From NCBI GenBank assembly GCA_035651635.1, contig DASRFK010000076.1, forward strand, positions 1 through 57,433: a stretch of 57,433 bases of DNA, in the 5' to 3' direction. Below are positions 40,015 through 48,646 of this stretch, one piece after another. The stretch's first letter is position 1. Each line of letters starts with the position of its first letter. The translations under genes were made by a program, and so were the position numbers. The stretch comes from JANXQE01 sp035651635 (GTDB taxonomy: Bacteria; Verrucomicrobiota; Verrucomicrobiia; Limisphaerales; UBA8199). The notes below the pieces were generated by a model. That model was not told the origin of the DNA. It did no database searches and saw only the letters and a list, made by a program, of their open reading frames with translations.

Positions 40015-42072
40015 ATGAATACCCATTGCATGCACATCCAAGCCGTGTCTCTCACCGCGGTGCGGTCAATCGCGGCGGCTTGCATCACCGCTGTGTTCTG
40101 CGCGCCTGCGGCGGCTGCCCCTGATGGCTTTGCGGTGGTTCACACTCCACCCCAGAATTCCCGCACTGCCCTGTACACTTCCAATCGCGAGCCGCTGGAG
40201 CCGAGCCCGTTGGTCAAACTTCCGATCGGGAGCATTAGGCCCGGCGGCTGGCTGCGCCATCAACTCGAACTGGAGCGCGACGGAATGACGGGACATCTCG
40301 AAGAGATTTCCAAATGGTGCAAATTCGAAGGCAACGCCTGGGCCAGTCCGGACGGCCTGGGTCACAGCGGTTGGGAAGAGCTGCCGTATTGGCTTAAGGG
40401 CTATGCCGACCTGGGCTACGTTTTGCAAGACGAGCAGGTCATTCAGCATGCGCGCCGGTGGATTGATGCCGTGCTGGCGAGCCAGGAGACCGACGGCTGG
40501 TTTGGCCCGCGCAGTCTCAAGACCGGCCTCGAAGGCAAGCCCGACCTTTGGCCGCACATGGTCTTGTGCAATGTGCTCCAATCGTTCTACGAATACAGCG
40601 GCGATCCGCGAGTCGTTCCTTTCCTGACGCGGTATTTTCGGTGGCTTAACACGCAGCCGGGATCCAATTTCGGCGCGGGTTACTGGCCGAAGGTCCGTTT
40701 TGGCGACAATATCGAAACGATCTATTGGGTGTACGACCGTACCGGCGAGCCCTGGCTGCTGGATTTGGCCAAGAAGATTCATGACAACATGGCGCGCTGG
40801 GATTCCGGAGTGATCAATTGGCACAACGTGAATATCGCCCAGGGGTTTCGTGAGCCGGGTGTGTACTACCAGCAGGCTCGTGACGAGAAATACCTGCAAG
40901 ACGCGGAGCGAAATTACGAAACGGTCATGGATAAGTTCGGGCAATTTCCCGGCGGCGGATTTGCCGGAGACGAAAATTGCCGGCCTGGTTATACCGATCC
41001 GCGTCAGGGTTTTGAGACCTGCGGCATCGTCGAGTTCATGCACAGTTTCGAGATGCTGTTGAAGATTTCGGGCGACCCGGTCTGGGCCGATCGTTGTGAG
41101 GAATTGGCCTTCAACTCGCTGCCTGCGGCCTCGACGCCGGATTTAAAGGGATTGCATTACCTGACCTGCGCCAATCAAGTGCAGCTCGACACGAAAAGCA
41201 AAGCGCCCGAGATCGACAACGGGGGCAACATGTTTGCCTATAGTCCGTTCGAGGTGTATCGCTGCTGCCAGCATAACGTTTCCCATGGCTGGCCGTACTA
41301 CGCGGAGGAACTGTGGTTGGGCACTTCCGACCAGGGCCTTTGCGCTTCACTTTATTGTTCCAGCCAGGTCAGCGCCAAGGTGGGGGGCGGTTCGCAAATT
41401 CAAATCACTGAAGATTCCGACTATCCTTTTGCCGAAACCATCAACTTCAGGATTACGACCGGGCAATCCGTGAAGTTTCCGCTCTATTTGCGCCTCCCCC
41501 GGTGGTGTTCTGAGGCGCAGGTGAAGCTCAATGGCAAGGCGGCCCACCTGAAGGCCGGCTCTCTCGAATACGTCGTTTTGGATCGGACTTGGAAAGACGG
41601 CGACCGCGTCCAACTGCGCCTTCCGATGCAAGTGTCCGTGCGGACTTGGAAAATGAACAATAATGCTGTTTCGGTAGATTATGGGCCGCTGACTTTTTCA
41701 CTTAAGATCGGCGAACGCTGGCAAGCTTACAACCAGAAGGATCCGCGCTGGCCTGAGTACGAGGTGTTTCCCACAACTGCCTGGAACTACGGCCTGGTCC
41801 TCGACCCGGCGAATCCAGCGAAATCCTTCAAGGTGATCCACCATAGCGGGCCTCTACCCGCGCAACCGTTCACGCCGGCAACCGCCCCCATCGAGCTGCG
41901 CGCGCGGGCGCGAAAGATTGCGGGCTGGAAGCTCGACTCGTTTGGCATGGTCGGCAAGCTGCAACCCAGTCCGGTCAAGTCGGACGAACCGGTCGAGACC
42001 GTAACGCTCATTCCAATGGGCGCGGCCCGGCTGCGAATCAGCTCGTTCCCCGTGATTGGGTCCGGTCCGTGA
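40015..42072 (+). CDS. GH127-family glycoside hydrolase (beta-L-arabinofuranosidase type)
   Basis: I start at ATG 40015, with a hydrophobic signal segment (AVRSIAAACITAVFCAPAAA). The 685-residue product shows the GH127/DUF1680 fold, an (alpha/alpha)6 barrel followed by beta domains. Active-site features known from HypBA1 are readable: E320 (FAGDE, acid/base), E334 and C336 (FETCGIVEF) and the Cys pair C417-C418 (YRCCQHNVSHGW), which together form the zinc thiolate site with a cysteine nucleophile. HypBA1 releases beta-L-arabinofuranose from hydroxyproline-linked glycans of plant cell walls. The gene overlaps the following GH2 gene by four bases. Confidence 0.88.
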   Translation: MNTHCMHIQAVSLTAVRSIAAACITAVFCAPAAAAPDGFAVVHTPPQNSRTALYTSNREPLEPSPLVKLPIGSIRPGGWLRHQLELERDGMTGHLEEISKWCKFEGNAWASPDGLGHSGWEELPYWLKGYADLGYVLQDEQVIQHARRWIDAVLASQETDGWFGPRSLKTGLEGKPDLWPHMVLCNVLQSFYEYSGDPRVVPFLTRYFRWLNTQPGSNFGAGYWPKVRFGDNIETIYWVYDRTGEPWLLDLAKKIHDNMARWDSGVINWHNVNIAQGFREPGVYYQQARDEKYLQDAERNYETVMDKFGQFPGGGFAGDENCRPGYTDPRQGFETCGIVEFMHSFEMLLKISGDPVWADRCEELAFNSLPAASTPDLKGLHYLTCANQVQLDTKSKAPEIDNGGNMFAYSPFEVYRCCQHNVSHGWPYYAEELWLGTSDQGLCASLYCSSQVSAKVGGGSQIQITEDSDYPFAETINFRITTGQSVKFPLYLRLPRWCSEAQVKLNGKAAHLKAGSLEYVVLDRTWKDGDRVQLRLPMQVSVRTWKMNNNAVSVDYGPLTFSLKIGERWQAYNQKDPRWPEYEVFPTTAWNYGLVLDPANPAKSFKVIHHSGPLPAQPFTPATAPIELRARARKIAGWKLDSFGMVGKLQPSPVKSDEPVETVTLIPMGAARLRISSFPVIGSGP

Positions 42073-43898
42073 ATATTTTTATGAAGAACATCACAGCAAG
42101 CATCGTGGTAGCCGTTATTTATTCGGGCTCCGCGTGGACCCTTTGCGCCTGGCAGGCCGCGCAGGGACCCCTCCAAACCCGCTGGACCCAGGAAGTCTCA
42201 CCTCAGAATGATCACCCGGAGTATCCCCGGCCCCAGCTGGCGCGAAAGGAGTGGCTCAATTTAAACGGGGTGTGGGGCTTTGAGATGACGTCCTCCAATG
42301 CACAGCCCACGGTTTTTCCCGACGAAATCCTCGTGCCTTTTCCGGTCGAGTCCGCCTTATCGGGTGTGATGAAGCACGTTGATGAACACACGCGATTGTG
42401 GTATCGCCGCACGTTTGATATTCCCCGCGGTTGGATCGGCCGGCGCATCATGTTGAATTTCGGCGCGGTGGATTTCGAAACGACGGTGTTCGTCAATGGG
42501 AAGAATGTGGGCCGGCATCGCGGCGGCTACGACGGCTTTAGCTTTGATATCACCGACAGCCTCTCACCGTTGGGAGAAAACGAATTGGTTGTCTCGGTGT
42601 GGGACCCGACCGATAGCGGCACCCAGCCGCGCGGCAAGCAAGTGCGTAAGCCAAACGGAATTTGGTATACGTCCACCAGCGGGATCTGGCAAACCGTCTG
42701 GTTGGAGCCCGTCGGCGCGGCCCGCATAACCGGGCTGGAAATTACTCCTGACATTGATAAAAGCGAGGTGGCAATTGCCCCGCGCACGACTGCGCCGCTG
42801 GGCCGATTTACAGTCGAAGTTTCGGTGCGCGGCGACCGGGGCGAGCATTGGAGCGCCTCCGGACCCCTTGGTGAAAAGGTAATTGTTCCAATCAAGAAAT
42901 TACACCTTTGGTCGCCAGAAAGCCCTTATCTCTACAGCATGACGGTCACTTTGAAGCTGGGCCGACGCACGATGGACAACGTCGAAAGCTACCTAGGCAT
43001 GCGCAAAATATCGCTTGGCAAAGATGCGAAAGGATTCACCCGCATCCTGCTCAACAATCAGCCCTATTTTCAATTTGGTCCGCTGGACCAGGGCTTTTGG
43101 CCGGACGGAATCTACACCGCCCCGACCGATGCGGCCTTGCGTTACGATATCGAGACGACCAAAAAGCTCGGATTCAACCTGGCCCGCAAGCACGTCAAAG
43201 TTGAACCCGACCGCTGGTACTACTGGTGCGATAAGCTCGGCCTGCTCGTGTGGCAGGATATGCCCAGCGGCGACAAGTATATTGGCCCGAAAGACCCGGA
43301 TATCCAGCGCAGTCCCGAGTCCGGCGCGGAATTTGAAGATGAGCTGGCGGCGCTGATCGCAGGCCGGGGCGCGCATCCCTGCATTGTGATGTGGGTGCCC
43401 TACAACGAAGGCTGGGGACAATGGGACACGGCCCGGATTGTGGATCTAATCAAAAAGCAGGATCCATCCCGGCTCGTCGATGACACGAGCGGCTGGGCGG
43501 ACCGCGGCGTAGGCAGCGTCAACGACATGCACAAATATCCCGGGCCGGGCGCGCCGGAGCCCGAGCAGAAGCGGGCGATTGTGCTGGGTGAGTTCGGCGG
43601 GCTTGGCTTGCCGGTGCACGGTCATACCTGGCAATCCGAAAAGAATTGGGGCTATCGGAGCTACACCGATGCTGCCGCGCTCACGACAGCCTACGAGGAT
43701 CTGGTTTCCAAACTGTTCCCGTTGATTGATGAAAAGGGACTTTCGGCCGCCATCTATACCCAAACTACCGACGTCGAAGTCGAGGTCAACGGCCTAATGA
43801 CCTATGATCGGGAAATGATCAAAATGGACTGGACCCGTGTGGCGGCTGCTAATCATGGGAAAAGAGTGCCAGCAATGATGGAGTCCCGCCAGAATTAG
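42069..43898 (+). CDS. GH2-family glycoside hydrolase (beta-galactosidase/glucuronidase type)
   Basis: Translation probably starts at GTG 42069, overlapping the GH127 stop, or at ATG 42081. The 609-residue product has a signal segment, the sugar-binding jelly roll (LNLNGVWGFEM), an immunoglobulin-like middle domain and the TIM barrel. Catalytic residues are E447 in VPYNEGW (acid/base) and E508 in LGEFGG (nucleophile). It lacks the C-terminal extra domains of LacZ, as do many short GH2 enzymes. Substrate could be beta-galactoside, glucuronide or related. Coupling with GH127 suggests shared use of arabinose- and galactose-bearing plant glycans. Confidence 0.9.
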   Translation: MNIFMKNITASIVVAVIYSGSAWTLCAWQAAQGPLQTRWTQEVSPQNDHPEYPRPQLARKEWLNLNGVWGFEMTSSNAQPTVFPDEILVPFPVESALSGVMKHVDEHTRLWYRRTFDIPRGWIGRRIMLNFGAVDFETTVFVNGKNVGRHRGGYDGFSFDITDSLSPLGENELVVSVWDPTDSGTQPRGKQVRKPNGIWYTSTSGIWQTVWLEPVGAARITGLEITPDIDKSEVAIAPRTTAPLGRFTVEVSVRGDRGEHWSASGPLGEKVIVPIKKLHLWSPESPYLYSMTVTLKLGRRTMDNVESYLGMRKISLGKDAKGFTRILLNNQPYFQFGPLDQGFWPDGIYTAPTDAALRYDIETTKKLGFNLARKHVKVEPDRWYYWCDKLGLLVWQDMPSGDKYIGPKDPDIQRSPESGAEFEDELAALIAGRGAHPCIVMWVPYNEGWGQWDTARIVDLIKKQDPSRLVDDTSGWADRGVGSVNDMHKYPGPGAPEPEQKRAIVLGEFGGLGLPVHGHTWQSEKNWGYRSYTDAAALTTAYEDLVSKLFPLIDEKGLSAAIYTQTTDVEVEVNGLMTYDREMIKMDWTRVAAANHGKRVPAMMESRQN

Positions 43899-43953
43899 CC
43901 TGCTGTCACAGCGACGAGCTTCCGCGAGTCCGCATTTCCTGGGGTTGCTGAGG

Positions 43954-44124
43954 GCAGTTGAAAACCACGGATGAACACCGATTCGCACGAATAAGGCAGG
44001 GCAGAAGCTATCTCACGGAAGTCTGCTCCGTTCACCTAAAATGATGCGAGCTCAGGCAGCCGAGTTGATGCCAATCCGCTGATTTTATCAGTGTTCATCC
44101 GAGTCCATCCATGGTTGAACTGCA
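43954..44124. repeat. R2 element, complete copy B (reverse orientation)
   Basis: Read in reverse, this begins CTGCAGTTCAACCATGGATG and contains TGAGCTCGCATCATTTTAGG and CAGACTTCCGTGAGATAGCT, matching copy A at 10063-10239 over its length. Its other end, GCAGTTGAAAACCACGGATG, is inverted relative to the first. An R1 fragment starts two bases after it. Confidence 0.85.
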
Positions 44125-44125
44125 G

Positions 44126-44207
44126 TCCGGCGCCGAACCGCCTAAAGGCGGGACTCCTAACCCAGGCGCCCACGGCTTGGCCGGTTTTTTAAAACACGCT
44201 CTAAGAA
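44126..44207. repeat. R1 palindromic repeat, copy 4 (right half only)
   Basis: GTCCGGCGCCGAACCGCCTAAAGG is the right half of the R1 palindrome, and the tail ends in TTTTTTAAAACACGCTCTAA. The left half is absent, and R2 copy B stands in its place. The terminal CTA at 44201-44203 is the TAG stop of the oxidoreductase gene. Confidence 0.8.
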
Positions 44208-45346
44208 ACAGCGTGGTTGACCTTCTCCCACCTGCCGGTTTTGGCCGACTTGAGGACGGCATCGCAGACGTATTGGGTTTCCAAAGCATCGCGGAAAGTT
44301 GGGCTGGCGGCTTTGCCCTTGGCCACGCCGTCGAGAAAGTCGGCTACCTGGTGGACGAAGCTGTGCTCGTAACCGATCTGCAATCCGGGCACCCACCATT
44401 GGCCCATGTACGGGTGATCTCCGTCGGTGACGTGGATGCTGCGCCATCCGCGCAGGCGGCCTTCGTCCCGGTGTTCGAAATACTGCAAGCGGTGGAGGTC
44501 ATGCAGGTCCCAGAAAATGGAGGCGTGTTCGCCGTTGATCTCGAAGGTGTAAAGGGCTTTGTGGCCGCGAGCGTAACGCGTGGACTCGAATGTTGCCAGA
44601 GACCCATTCTGGAATCGTGCGAGAAAAGCGCAGGCGTCGTCGATACCGACACGCTCGACTTTGCCGGTCAGGTTGTGTTTGCGCTCCTTTACAAACGTTT
44701 CGGTCATCGCGTTGACTGTCTTAAAGCCGCCATTAAGCCAGATGGCCGTGTCGATGCAATGGGCGAGAAGATCTCCGGTGACGCCGCTGCCGGCAACCTT
44801 CAGGTCCAGGCGCCAGAGTCCCGCGCCGCCCTGCGGCAAATCCTTGGAGATGGTCCAATCCTGAAGAAATTTGGCACGGTAATGGAAAATCCGGCCTAGT
44901 TTTCCCTGATCGATAAGCTGTTTAGCCAGGGCGACCGCTGGAACCCGGCGGTAGTTGTACCAGACCATATTTGGGACGCCGGCTTTCTCGACTGCCTGAA
45001 CCATCTTGAGACCTTCGGGCCCGTTCATCGAAAGAGGTTTCTCGCACAGGATCATTTTGCCCGCCTTGGCCGCGGCAATGGCGATTTCGCGGTGCATATC
45101 GTTGGGACAGGCGATATCGACCAGGTCAATATCGTCGCGGGCCAGCAGCTTGCGCCAGTCGGTCTCGTGCGATTCATAGCCCCATTTGGAGGCAAACGCT
45201 TTGACCTTGGCGGGGTCGCGAGCGCAAACGGCTTTCAAAACAGGTCGATATTCCAAGTCGAAAAAGTTGGCGACTTTGCGAAAGGCATTTGAATGAGTCC
45301 GGCCCATAAAGCCGTAGCCGATGAGTCCGACGTTGAGGTTTTTCAT
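44201..45346 (-). CDS. Gfo/Idh/MocA-family sugar oxidoreductase
   Basis: The 381-residue product has an N-terminal Rossmann fold with GLIGYGFMGRTH (residues 7-18) binding NAD(P), and the CEKPLSMNGPEG motif in which the Lys is catalytic. The C-terminal half follows the MocA sheet domain with the DLKVAGSGVTGDLLAHCIDT segment. Members oxidise sugar or inositol carbons, often feeding arabinose, galactose or glucuronate pathways. It lies downstream and convergent to the GH127-GH2 pair, separated by repeats, so a shared substrate pathway is plausible. Its TAG stop is provided by the R1 border. Confidence 0.92.
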   Translation of the reverse strand: MKNLNVGLIGYGFMGRTHSNAFRKVANFFDLEYRPVLKAVCARDPAKVKAFASKWGYESHETDWRKLLARDDIDLVDIACPNDMHREIAIAAAKAGKMILCEKPLSMNGPEGLKMVQAVEKAGVPNMVWYNYRRVPAVALAKQLIDQGKLGRIFHYRAKFLQDWTISKDLPQGGAGLWRLDLKVAGSGVTGDLLAHCIDTAIWLNGGFKTVNAMTETFVKERKHNLTGKVERVGIDDACAFLARFQNGSLATFESTRYARGHKALYTFEINGEHASIFWDLHDLHRLQYFEHRDEGRLRGWRSIHVTDGDHPYMGQWWVPGLQIGYEHSFVHQVADFLDGVAKGKAASPTFRDALETQYVCDAVLKSAKTGRWEKVNHAVS

Positions 45347-45445
45347 AGGTGCTTGCGCTGTGGCGATAGAGAATCGCTTTAGCTCAAGCGAGGCAAGGTA
45401 AAATCCCGTAGCGGGAAGTTTCAGTCTGGCCTATCGTCCCCCCAC

Positions 45446-45892
45446 ATGAGCCGCAAAAGCCAGAGAGTTGCCAGTCTAATCGGTTCTGTAGACGCTGGAC
45501 CATTCGACCCGCATTACCTGGGTTATTTCGACTGCTTCAATCGCCAACTCTTCTTCGAGGCCCATGAAGTTCTCGAGGAACTCTGGCTGGGTGAACGGGG
45601 CCAGCCCAGGGATTTGTTCTACAAAGGCCTAATCCAGCTTGCGGGCGCGTTCGTTCACGTGCAGAAGGATCGGCGGCAACCCGCGTTGGCGCTGCTTAAC
45701 CTTTCACGAAAAAGTCTGGCGTCGTTTCCAAGCCGGTTTGAGGGCCTGGACCTCGATCGGGTTCGCCAGCTTATCGAGGTCTGGACCGACAGACTGGGGG
45801 CCGACTCGCTGCCTGGCCAATACTTCCCACCATCCCAATGGCCAACGCTCATGCTTCCCTGGGGCTCAAGCCAGCCTCCCACAACGCACTAA
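45446..45892 (+). CDS. DUF309-family protein
   Basis: The 148-residue product contains the DUF309 core: YFDCFNRQLFFEAHEVLEEL, the adjacent W of ELWLGERGQPRDLFYKGLIQ and a helical continuation with LAGAFVHVQKDRR. His and Glu in the HEVLEELW motif suggest a metal or catalytic centre, but the function of the family is not known. The TAA stop at 45890-45892 is inside the left end of R1 copy 5 (CTAAGAGCG). The start at ATG 45446 is the first in frame and has no clear ribosome site. Confidence 0.82.
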   Translation: MSRKSQRVASLIGSVDAGPFDPHYLGYFDCFNRQLFFEAHEVLEELWLGERGQPRDLFYKGLIQLAGAFVHVQKDRRQPALALLNLSRKSLASFPSRFEGLDLDRVRQLIEVWTDRLGADSLPGQYFPPSQWPTLMLPWGSSQPPTTH

Positions 45893-46030
45893 GAGCGTAT
45901 TTTAGAATCCGGTTTGGAGTCCCGCCTTTAGGCGGTTTTGGCGCCGGGCCGCCTAAAGGCGCCTAAAGGCGGGACTCCAAACCCCCCTACGCCCACGCCC
46001 AAGTCGGTATTTTTAAAAACACGTGCTAGG
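45888..46030. repeat. R1 palindromic repeat, copy 5 (full length)
   Basis: The left end CTAAGAGCGTATTTTAGAAT and the right end TTTTTAAAAACACGTGCTAG are inverted relative to each other, giving a 141-base element (45889-46029) with CTA at each border. The core is GGTTTGGAGTCCCGCCTTTA with its mirror, and the right arm has an extra GCCTAAAGGC. GCCCAAGTCGGTA before the right end also occurs in copy 2. Confidence 0.9.
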
Positions 46031-46167
46031 CAACCGCTTGGTCCGCGTTGCTGCGGGTTTCAGGTTTTCCCTCGCTAAAAACTCTTCGGACCGCGTTTGT
46101 TTTACCGTCGCTAATATGCGATATTCGACAAAATCAAATCGCGGGAATTGGGCGCGAATACACACTC

Positions 46168-46659
46168 ATGCTGAACGATGTGCCGATCTTACTGGCGGAG
46201 GATGACGAAAACGATATTTACCTGATGGGGCGGGCGTTTGAGCGGGCGGGCATCCCGAACCCGCTCCGGGTGGTGCATAATGGGCAGGAGGCGATTGATT
46301 ACCTTGGCGGGGCGGGCGAGTTTGCCGAACGCGCCAAAAACCCGTTGCCCGGCCTGATGTTGCTGGACCTGAAAATGCCATGGATGGACGGGTTTGATGT
46401 GCTCAAGTGGCTGCGCGAGCATTCCGAGTTCGATACTATGCCGGTGGTGGTGCTCACTTCATCCAAGTTGCAGGCGGACGTGGATAAATCGCGGCAACTT
46501 GGGGTCTATGATTACCGCGTGAAGCCTCACGGGTTCGACGATCTCGTGCGATTGCTGGACGATGTTCGCCAGTGCTGGCTGGACGAGAGATTCAATCGCC
46601 ACGCTGCCGCGCTGGCCGCCAGCGCGCCACCAAGCCGCCCGGATGGCTCGTCGGGATGA
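46168..46659 (+). CDS. Stand-alone CheY/Rcp1-like response regulator
   Basis: I start at ATG 46168 because the receiver domain begins at once (MLNDVPILLAEDDENDIYLM); a longer frame from 46048 adds an unrelated head. The 163-residue product has the acidic pocket AEDDEND, the phospho-Asp in MLLDLKMP, the switch Thr/Ser in VVVLTSS and the Lys in YRVKPH. The tail ends in an Ala/Pro/Ser stretch. No kinase gene is nearby. It is a paralog of the regulators at 9417-9920 and 10469-10906 and, like them, borders an R1 repeat. Confidence 0.9.
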   Translation: MLNDVPILLAEDDENDIYLMGRAFERAGIPNPLRVVHNGQEAIDYLGGAGEFAERAKNPLPGLMLLDLKMPWMDGFDVLKWLREHSEFDTMPVVVLTSSKLQADVDKSRQLGVYDYRVKPHGFDDLVRLLDDVRQCWLDERFNRHAAALAASAPPSRPDGSSG

Positions 46660-46776
46660 GAAGACTGCCGTGCGGCAGCCTGAATTGGTAGAGCCTACCT
46701 GGGGCGGTTCTTCATAATGTTCCCTTAAAGGTTGACGGTTTAGACGCATTTCACTCTAATGCGCCCGGCGGAAACG

Positions 46777-48483
46777 ATGAAGAGGCTGAAGCTCCTGTTG
46801 GCAATCGCATTAGGATCGCTGGCCTTGCTCTGTCTCTGGTGGAGATGGCCGGCGTACCAGGCATATAAGCAGGAGCGAGATTTGAACCGGGCTCGAGGCT
46901 TCCTGGCGGAAGGTGACCTGGCCAACGCTTCATTGAGTGCGCGACAGGCGCTGCAAATCAATGACCGCAACCTTGAGGCCTGCCGGTTAATGGCTCGGTT
47001 ATCTGAATTGGCCCGATCGCCGGCGGTAATCGATTGGCGCGCTCGCCTCTTGGAGCTGGAGCCGACCATCACCAACCGCCTGGCGTTGGTTGCGGCTGCG
47101 TTACGATGGGGCCGGCCGCCTTACTCCTTGGCCGCGGAACTCCTCCGACAGCTTGAACCGGCCGCCGACGCCCTTCCGTCGTTCCAGGTCCTTTCAGCCG
47201 AACTTGCTTTGAAGTTGAATCGGCTGGATGAAGCAGGCGAACACTTCCGGACGGCCGCGCGGCTGCAGCCGGACAATCCATTGCATCAGCTCAACCTGGC
47301 GGTGGTTGAACTGCAATCGACGGACGCGTCCATCACCAGCCAGGCTCGGCGTGCATTGGAGCAGCTAAGCTCCAACGGGGTGGTCGACGCTTTTTCTCTC
47401 CGCGCCCTGGCGACTGACGATTTGCGGCGGAATCAGCTAAGCGAGGCTGAGCGCCACTCGAAGCGGTTATTGAGATTGCCTGAGGCTACGTTTGAGGATC
47501 AGTTGCAACGATTGACAATTTTGCGGCGTTTGGCAACCACTGAACTGGGCGGCTCGGAAATTAACGCGGAATTCAGCTCGCGACTAATGACCGCCCAGCG
47601 TAGCGCCAGGACCAATACGGTCGGCGCTTTCGGACTTTGCGAGTGGATGGCAAGCCATGGACTGGCGCAGGATGGATTGGAATGGCTGGCGGGATTGGAT
47701 GAACGCCAGCGCAAGGCCGAACCTCTGCGGCTGGCGCGCGCAAATCTGTACCTGGCGATAGCAGATTGGCTTGCGTTGGACCGGTTTCTTTCCGCCGAGA
47801 AATGGACCGATCTGGAATTCATGCGGCTGTCCTTGCTGGCCCGAGCGTCGTGGGAACAGGGCCAAACCGGAATGGGCGACACTCGTTGGCGGGGGGCCGT
47901 GCGCGCGGCGGGCGACCACCTGGGTTGCCTGACCTTGCTCCTGGGCCTCGCGGAGGATTGGCGGCGAGACCCGGAAGAAGTCCTTTGGCAAATCAGCCGC
48001 CGCTTCCCGCGCGAGGAATGGGCACTTCGCGGGTTGGAACGACTTTATATCTCGACCGGCAATACGGTGGGACTGAACAAAGTCTACGCCAGGTTGATCG
48101 AGGAGAACGGCACCGGTTCAGATGCGACGAACCGCAATGATTTCGCCTGCACGTCGCTGCTGCTCGGGATCAACCTCGCTCAGGCACACGAGATCGCCCG
48201 GAAGCTCCACCGCGAGCATCCCGAGGATGTAATCATCGCTTCGACCTACGCCTATTCCCTGCATTTGCAGGGAAGGTCGCCTGAGGGCGTGGCGATTATG
48301 GCCCGCTTCAGCGAGCCCCAACTGCGGCAGCCCCAAATCGCCTTGTACTACGGGGTGTTGCTTGCGAACGCGGGGCAGGGGCGCCGGGCGGCGCCATATC
48401 TCGAATTGGCGCAGGGGGTGCGCTTATCCCCCGAGGAGCAACGCCTTTTGGACGAGATGAAAGTCCGCTTGGAAGCAAACTGA
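46777..48483 (+). CDS. Membrane-anchored TPR protein
   Basis: I start at ATG 46777, giving a 568-residue product with a single N-terminal membrane segment (KLLLAIALGSLALLCLWWRW). The remaining sequence is helical with TPR-like pairs, for example AEGDLANASLSARQALQIND near residue 40 and RLDEAGEHFRTAARLQPDNP near 155. Such proteins serve as scaffolds, often in envelope biogenesis. The partner is unknown. A PEP-CTERM gene follows after 163 bases on the same strand. An alternative start six codons earlier is possible. Confidence 0.75.
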   Translation: MKRLKLLLAIALGSLALLCLWWRWPAYQAYKQERDLNRARGFLAEGDLANASLSARQALQINDRNLEACRLMARLSELARSPAVIDWRARLLELEPTITNRLALVAAALRWGRPPYSLAAELLRQLEPAADALPSFQVLSAELALKLNRLDEAGEHFRTAARLQPDNPLHQLNLAVVELQSTDASITSQARRALEQLSSNGVVDAFSLRALATDDLRRNQLSEAERHSKRLLRLPEATFEDQLQRLTILRRLATTELGGSEINAEFSSRLMTAQRSARTNTVGAFGLCEWMASHGLAQDGLEWLAGLDERQRKAEPLRLARANLYLAIADWLALDRFLSAEKWTDLEFMRLSLLARASWEQGQTGMGDTRWRGAVRAAGDHLGCLTLLLGLAEDWRRDPEEVLWQISRRFPREEWALRGLERLYISTGNTVGLNKVYARLIEENGTGSDATNRNDFACTSLLLGINLAQAHEIARKLHREHPEDVIIASTYAYSLHLQGRSPEGVAIMARFSEPQLRQPQIALYYGVLLANAGQGRRAAPYLELAQGVRLSPEEQRLLDEMKVRLEAN

Positions 48484-48646
48484 CGCAAAGGTGTGGAGAT
48501 AATGGAACGGCATGTGCCTCTGAACGCGTCACCGTGCCAAGCCGGTCTCATTTCCTCCAACGGGTGCGCTCTTCTGAAAGGTTCCCCCAAAAAAACGCCT
48601 TGACAGCCGACCGCAAAAGGTGGAAGGCTTTGAGCCAAGCTATATT

